The position numbers and the translations under genes are program-made. A DNA stretch of 9,039 nt from CAZXCQ01 sp964639275 (GTDB lineage Bacteria > Desulfobacterota > DSM-4660 > Desulfatiglandales > Desulfatiglandaceae): assembly GCA_964639275.1 (NCBI GenBank), contig CAZXCQ010000255.1, positions 1 through 9,039 of the forward strand. The letters are read 5' to 3'. Position 1 is the first letter of the stretch. Each line of letters starts with the position of its first letter. Of this stretch, positions 6,787-9,039 are shown piece after piece. Under the pieces are notes generated by a model. That model saw nothing but the letters and a program-made list of their open reading frames with translations. It did no database searches and was not told where the DNA came from.

Positions 6787-6806
6787 TCCGCCGTCTTTAC
6801 GGCGGA
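6787..6806. repeat. Perfect 8-bp hairpin with CTTT loop
   Basis: TCCGCCGT (6787-6794) and ACGGCGGA (6799-6806) form a tight GC-rich stem between the two 83-bp repeats. It is preceded by cgtagcgaagcgg, a style typical of dispersed intergenic repeats. No T-tract follows. Confidence 0.7.
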
Positions 6807-6862
6807 GATCCCGCTCACGGGGCCCCGCTTGCCCTGTGGAATACGAAGTCCATTCCTCTGGG

Positions 6863-6945
6863 GTAGGTCCGGGAGATTTATCCGCCTCTGGAGGATCGTA
6901 CTGGGGTAGAACCGGGCACCCTCAGGGTGTTCAACCGGGACCTGC
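6863..6945. repeat. 83-bp direct repeat, copy 2
   Basis: Near-identical to 6677-6759. Its last base is the first base of the higA stop codon (6945-6947, minus strand), so this repeat sits directly downstream of the antitoxin gene and its hairpin will be in the 3' end of the higBA transcript. Confidence 0.85.
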
Positions 6946-7268
6946 TAGGCCCAGCTTCGTTGAGTTAATGGATGAATCCGTGAAAGTTGTTCGTGATAAA
7001 GCTCCTCGGACTCCCACAAATCTCTTGAGTGTTGCGCGTTAAGCCAGAAATCGGGGGAATTCCCAAAGAGGCGGGAGAGCCTTAATGCCATCACTGGAGT
7101 GATAGACCGTCGCTCCCGCAGTAGCTCATTAATTGTCTGGCGCGAAACGCCTAATGCCTTAGCAAAAGAGGCTGCGGTCAACCCGTAGTCGGGCATAAAA
7201 TCCTCTCTAATCATTTCCCCTGGGTGCGTGGGGGCTATTTTCCGATGCTCAGTATTCTTTATTGCCAT
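6945..7268 (-). CDS. higA: HigA antitoxin, HTH (XRE-type) repressor
   Basis: A 107-residue antitoxin of the HigA family. The opening HRKIAPTHPGEMIREDF is the family signature. The helix-turn-helix covers about residues 30-57 (LTAASFAKALGVSRQTINELL then RERRSIT), followed by MALRLSRLFG and FWLNAQ, both typical. It should bind HigB and, as a dimer, the operator in front of higB. It follows higB by 11 nt; its ribosome site AAGGAG overlaps the higB stop codon, indicating translational coupling. The gene's stop codon touches the 83-bp repeat, and its last three residues (SWA) differ from those of the decayed copy (IRV), so the 3' end may have been altered by the repeat's arrival. Confidence 0.93.
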   Translation of the reverse strand: MAIKNTEHRKIAPTHPGEMIREDFMPDYGLTAASFAKALGVSRQTINELLRERRSITPVMALRLSRLFGNSPDFWLNAQHSRDLWESEELYHEQLSRIHPLTQRSWA

Positions 7269-7279
7269 CGCCTTGCTCC

Positions 7280-7561
7280 TTAGTGGTAGTCAGTAATTTC
7301 AACGTCATACGCATCACCATCAATAAAACGAAAGCAAATGCGCCATTGATCATTTATGGATATTGAATATTGCCCATCCCTGTCGCCCTTCAGGGCATGT
7401 AACCGGTTGCTTGGTGGCACGCGTAAATCGTTCAGAGTTTTTGCAAAATGAATATACTCTAAACGACGGATTGCCCTTCTGAACAAATCAGGAGGTAACC
7501 GTTTGGACCTGCCAGCAACAAAAAGGAGTTGTGTTTCCTTGTCACCGAATGTTTGTATCAT
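7280..7561 (-). CDS. higB: HigB toxin, RelE-superfamily mRNA interferase
   Basis: A 93-residue toxin of the HigB/RelE family, which cleaves mRNA on the ribosome. I chose the ATG at 7561 because MIQTFGDKET is the standard HigB N-terminus. The frame is open further upstream to 7654, but that would put the promoter and operator inside the gene. Family marks: LNDLRVPPSNRLHALKGD (His55, Lys58), GQYSISINDQWRICFRF and the C-terminal DYH (residues 91-93), matching the catalytic His and Asp-Tyr-His set described for Proteus HigB. Toxin-first gene order is usual for higBA. There is no ribosome site in front of the ATG; the predicted transcript begins at or next to it. Confidence 0.93.
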   Translation of the reverse strand: MIQTFGDKETQLLFVAGRSKRLPPDLFRRAIRRLEYIHFAKTLNDLRVPPSNRLHALKGDRDGQYSISINDQWRICFRFIDGDAYDVEITDYH

Positions 7562-7567
7562 ATGTGT

Positions 7568-7596
7568 ATTGTAATGTGTCACGTGACAATTGTCAA
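7568..7596 (-). promoter_or_regulatory. higBA promoter
   Basis: On the minus strand a perfect -35 TTGACA (7596-7591), a spacer of exactly 17 nt and -10 TACAAT (7573-7568, 5 of 6). The expected start site, about 7 nt downstream, falls on the A of the higB ATG at 7561, predicting a leaderless or nearly leaderless mRNA. Confidence 0.8.
7577..7595. promoter_or_regulatory. Double palindromic operator in the higBA promoter
   Basis: Two perfect 12-bp palindromes overlap by 5 bases: TGTCACGTGACA (7577-7588) and TGACAATTGTCA (7584-7595). The half-site TGTCA therefore occurs three times in alternating orientation, covering the spacer and most of the -35 box. Position and symmetry fit autorepression by HigA or the HigBA complex; binding is inferred. 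Confidence 0.65.
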
Positions 7597-7647
7597 GCGT
7601 CAGGGTGCCATCAACCAGGCGATCCTGTGCCACGCAGTGGCTGAAGG

Positions 7648-7684
7648 TTTTCATTTGTCCCGGCGCGGGCGGGACAAATGAAAA
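7648..7684. repeat. Perfect 14-bp inverted repeat upstream of higB
   Basis: TTTTCATTTGTCCC (7648-7661) and GGGACAAATGAAAA (7671-7684) flank a 9-nt GC-only loop. It lies about 50 bp upstream of the higBA promoter. On the plus strand two more As follow the right arm. It is not preceded by a gene that needs a terminator; a mobile or dispersed element, or a protein site, is as likely. Confidence 0.8.
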
Positions 7685-7711
7685 AATTGCTTCCTCTCCG
7701 CCCTTTGTTTA

Positions 7712-7740
7712 CCCCGTAGGTCCGGAAGATCGTACTGGGG
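7712..7740. repeat. Shortened third copy of the 83-bp repeat's left part
   Basis: ccccgtaggtccggaagat joined to cgtactgggg matches 6673-6720 with 19 bp missing between two 'gat' triplets, a typical short-homology deletion. Just right of it, GTCCCGC and GCGGGAC (about 7749-7767) form a 7-bp hairpin. Confidence 0.65.
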
Positions 7741-7847
7741 CGTCTCTAGTCCCGCTCGCGGCGGGACGGGCGGTAAATATCAAACAAAACCCCAAAACCC
7801 ACCCATTATTCCCGATAATACCCCTTTCCCACAAAACTGAAAAAATC

Positions 7848-7947
7848 CTTGACATTTAGAAAAATATTAGCAATTTTCGCCTTTCAGAAGCTGAATACGC
7901 CCCATGTTGCACTAAAATTCATTTTCGTGCAGAAAGAATGTTACTCT
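7848..7947. repeat. Diverged duplicate block, copy 2
   Basis: Counterpart of 6146-6246. It begins with cttgac and keeps ATGTTGCA and TAAAATTCA. In this copy it is not followed by a DUF2283 gene. Confidence 0.55.
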
Positions 7948-8180
7948 AGAGATACCAGAATTCGCCATTACTGCTCCCCCTAAATTCCACCAAATGTGAA
8001 TTTCCCCGCTAACCGCAGAATAAAGCTTCCCAACTCCAACGATAGCTATAGTGCTCAGGAAAATGTTTTTGCCTTCTTGGATGGGTATCATATTGTTTTT
8101 CATACATTTTTCAATCGACAATCGTAAATCCTGCGCTTTCTGTATCCATCCAAATCCAGCATTGGGGTAAACATTTGTGC

Positions 8181-8217
8181 AACTGTTCAGGTCGTGAGAT
8201 TCAAGGTTCGGGATTGG
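8181..8217 (+). repeat. Second copy of the ggttcaagg dispersed repeat
   Basis: aactgttcaggt.gtgag and ttcaaggttcgg..ttgg match the opposite strand of 4144-4101 in order, with a 7-bp deletion in the middle and a few substitutions. Only one arm of the inverted repeat is present here. Confidence 0.65.
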
Positions 8218-8227
8218 TACATGACGC

Positions 8228-8252
8228 TAATAGTAGTTTTGAGCTACTATTA
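8228..8252. repeat. 9-bp inverted repeat with AT-rich stem
   Basis: TAATAGTAG (8228-8236) and CTACTATTA (8244-8252) are perfect arms around TTTTGAG; a G-U and an A-U pair can extend the stem. It may be an operator or hairpin. No T-tract directly follows. Confidence 0.6.
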
Positions 8253-8409
8253 TATAACAGAATTTTTTGTATTGAAATATTGAATTTTTTGTAGTAAAGG
8301 GCTTTGTTAAAAATATTTAATTATTTGGAACTATGCTAGTTTTAACTCCTTTTATGCGATATGGCCTCCAAACAAAACCTCGATTGCCAAATTTGGGGGG
8401 GAATAATCA

Positions 8410-8655
8410 TTGGGGAAAAACTTTCATGTCGCTCATACACTCCGTGATGATGCCCTTGTCTTCTTGGCGGGCCCCCAGCCTGAAATAGGGTCAAGCGTAC
8501 GATTGACTCTTGCTGGCGATCTTTATGAGATAGCGATTGATGATCTCTATAGCTCTAGAAGAGGATATTTCAATGAGCCGAGAAATGTTGCTATCTATCC
8601 TGTGAGGCGTCTGAGGGGTGAGACGTTAAGGGCGGTAGGCGAGTTTTTGGAATAA
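8410..8655 (+). CDS. Hypothetical 81-residue protein, TTG start
   Basis: I do not recognise this protein. The frame opens after a TAA at 8404-8406, and the TTG at 8410 is the only early start. A run of Gs (8395-8401) about 8 nt upstream could serve as ribosome site. The product is soluble-looking and probably strand-rich (VRLTLAGDLYEIAIDDLY in the middle), with a basic segment YPVRRLRGETLRAVG near the end. It has no signal peptide, membrane segment or cysteine. Composition looks more like a real protein than the shadow frames nearby. It might also be the 3' part of a larger damaged gene. Confidence 0.45.
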   Translation: MGKNFHVAHTLRDDALVFLAGPQPEIGSSVRLTLAGDLYEIAIDDLYSSRRGYFNEPRNVAIYPVRRLRGETLRAVGEFLE

Positions 8656-9039
8656 GCAAAAATAGCGCAGTTAGCAGCATCTTTGATAGAGTCAAATATG
8701 AGATGAGTAGAGATAAGGGCATTAAGCTACGAATTGAAAAACTGGTCAAGACCTTGAGCGACGGTCAACCGTGGTGACCGCCTTTCTCTGGTGGCCGAAA
8801 AAGAGGATATAGGGCCAGAAAATGCCTATTCCTGTAATCTTAATTTTCAGATATTATCAATAAGTTGCCGTGGTCCGGCCACACTTGCCACTTAAGCAAT
8901 TAAATACCGTTTTGAGCGGTTCACAGTCAATCCTCCGGCTTGGCGGAGGTCATTGAATGTACCTGAAGGCGTTTTTGCTTTCTGGCCGTTGTTGATTACC
9001 TCAGTGTTCTGACGGTTTTTTGAAGTAGTAATCTGACCG
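8656..9039. other. Right-hand end without a supportable gene
   Basis: The only protein-like piece is a 24-codon frame at 8703-8777 (MSRDKGIKLRIEKLV...), open upstream to the end of the previous gene in another phase. It is too short to call. CCTCCG and CGGAGG (about 8933-8950) form a 6-bp hairpin. Near the right edge a short TCAG/CTGA hairpin is followed by CGG and six Ts, at best a weak terminator. Confidence 0.4.

Larger units (their letters stand above)
7948..8409. other. AT-rich stretch without a supportable gene
   Basis: On the minus strand a frame is open from 8226 to 7912 (105 codons). It has no ATG near its upstream end, only a TTG at 8121 and an ATG at 8103. It contains a hydrophobic segment (FLSTIAIVGVG) and GEIHIWWNLGG. 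It might be the tail of a dead gene, but its right-hand part runs into a dispersed repeat and its left-hand end into the duplicated block, so I do not call it. From 8253 to 8340 the sequence is very AT-rich with no clear signal. Confidence 0.4.

Noticed and set aside
6677..6945. CRISPR array
   Set aside because: Only two full repeats of 83 bp with a 103-bp gap and no cas genes; the size and spacing do not fit CRISPR.
6661..7042. Plus-strand frames of 82 and 68 codons across the 83-bp repeats
   Set aside because: They repeat the same translated repeat sequence and run antisense into higA; no ribosome site or family resemblance.
7562..7654. Upstream extension of HigB to 124 residues
   Set aside because: It would place the -35, -10 and operator palindromes inside the gene, and the added residues have no counterpart in HigB proteins; the ATG at 7561 gives the standard 93-residue length.
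8703..8777. 24-codon frame MSRDKGIKLRIEK...
   Set aside because: Too short, no ribosome site seen, no recognised family; noted only as a possible fragment.

Overview
The window looks like a piece of a mosaic bacterial chromosome. The left half carries dense, GC-rich metabolic genes. The right half is AT-richer and holds toxin-antitoxin genes, small orphan genes, a gene relic and dispersed repeats. The gene content, the 'ggttcaaggtt' family of repeats and the hairpins of the 'tccgccgt...acggcgga' type make me think of a sulfate-reducer-like deltaproteobacterium (Desulfobacterota). This is an impression from sequence style, not a proof.

Left half (1-4891). An acetoacetyl-CoA synthetase gene (aacS, minus strand) runs off the left edge and lacks roughly its last 35-40 codons. 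It is divergent from a 678-residue protein that fuses the alpha and beta subunits of a thiamine-diphosphate-dependent 2-oxoacid/acetoin dehydrogenase E1. After an inverted-repeat spacer comes a FabG-like short-chain dehydrogenase on the same strand. The three enzymes suggest a small C4/keto-acid module: activation of acetoacetate, TPP-dependent cleavage or decarboxylation of a keto compound, and an NAD(P)H-linked oxidoreductase. No E2 or E3 gene is in view, so E1 must use partners encoded elsewhere.

Middle (4892-6550). Between the dehydrogenase and a NYN-domain nuclease gene lies a compact minus-strand unit: a good promoter, about 75 nt of self-complementary sequence, and an intrinsic terminator. 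This is a candidate small RNA. After the NYN gene comes a decayed copy of a higBA toxin-antitoxin locus: an antitoxin gene with a 40-bp deletion plus the last few codons of the toxin. A small DUF2283 gene follows.

Right half (6551-9039). An 83-bp direct repeat occurs twice, with a shortened third copy further on. The second copy ends exactly at the stop codon of an intact higBA locus (minus strand). The intact locus has a near-consensus promoter whose -35 and spacer are covered by two overlapping 12-bp palindromes, the expected HigA operator. The predicted start of transcription coincides with the HigB start codon. The rest is gene-poor: a block related to the one upstream of the DUF2283 gene, a second copy of the 'ggttcaagg' repeat, a hairpin, and one possible 81-codon gene with a TTG start. 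I found no CRISPR array, tRNA, rRNA, integrase or transposase.
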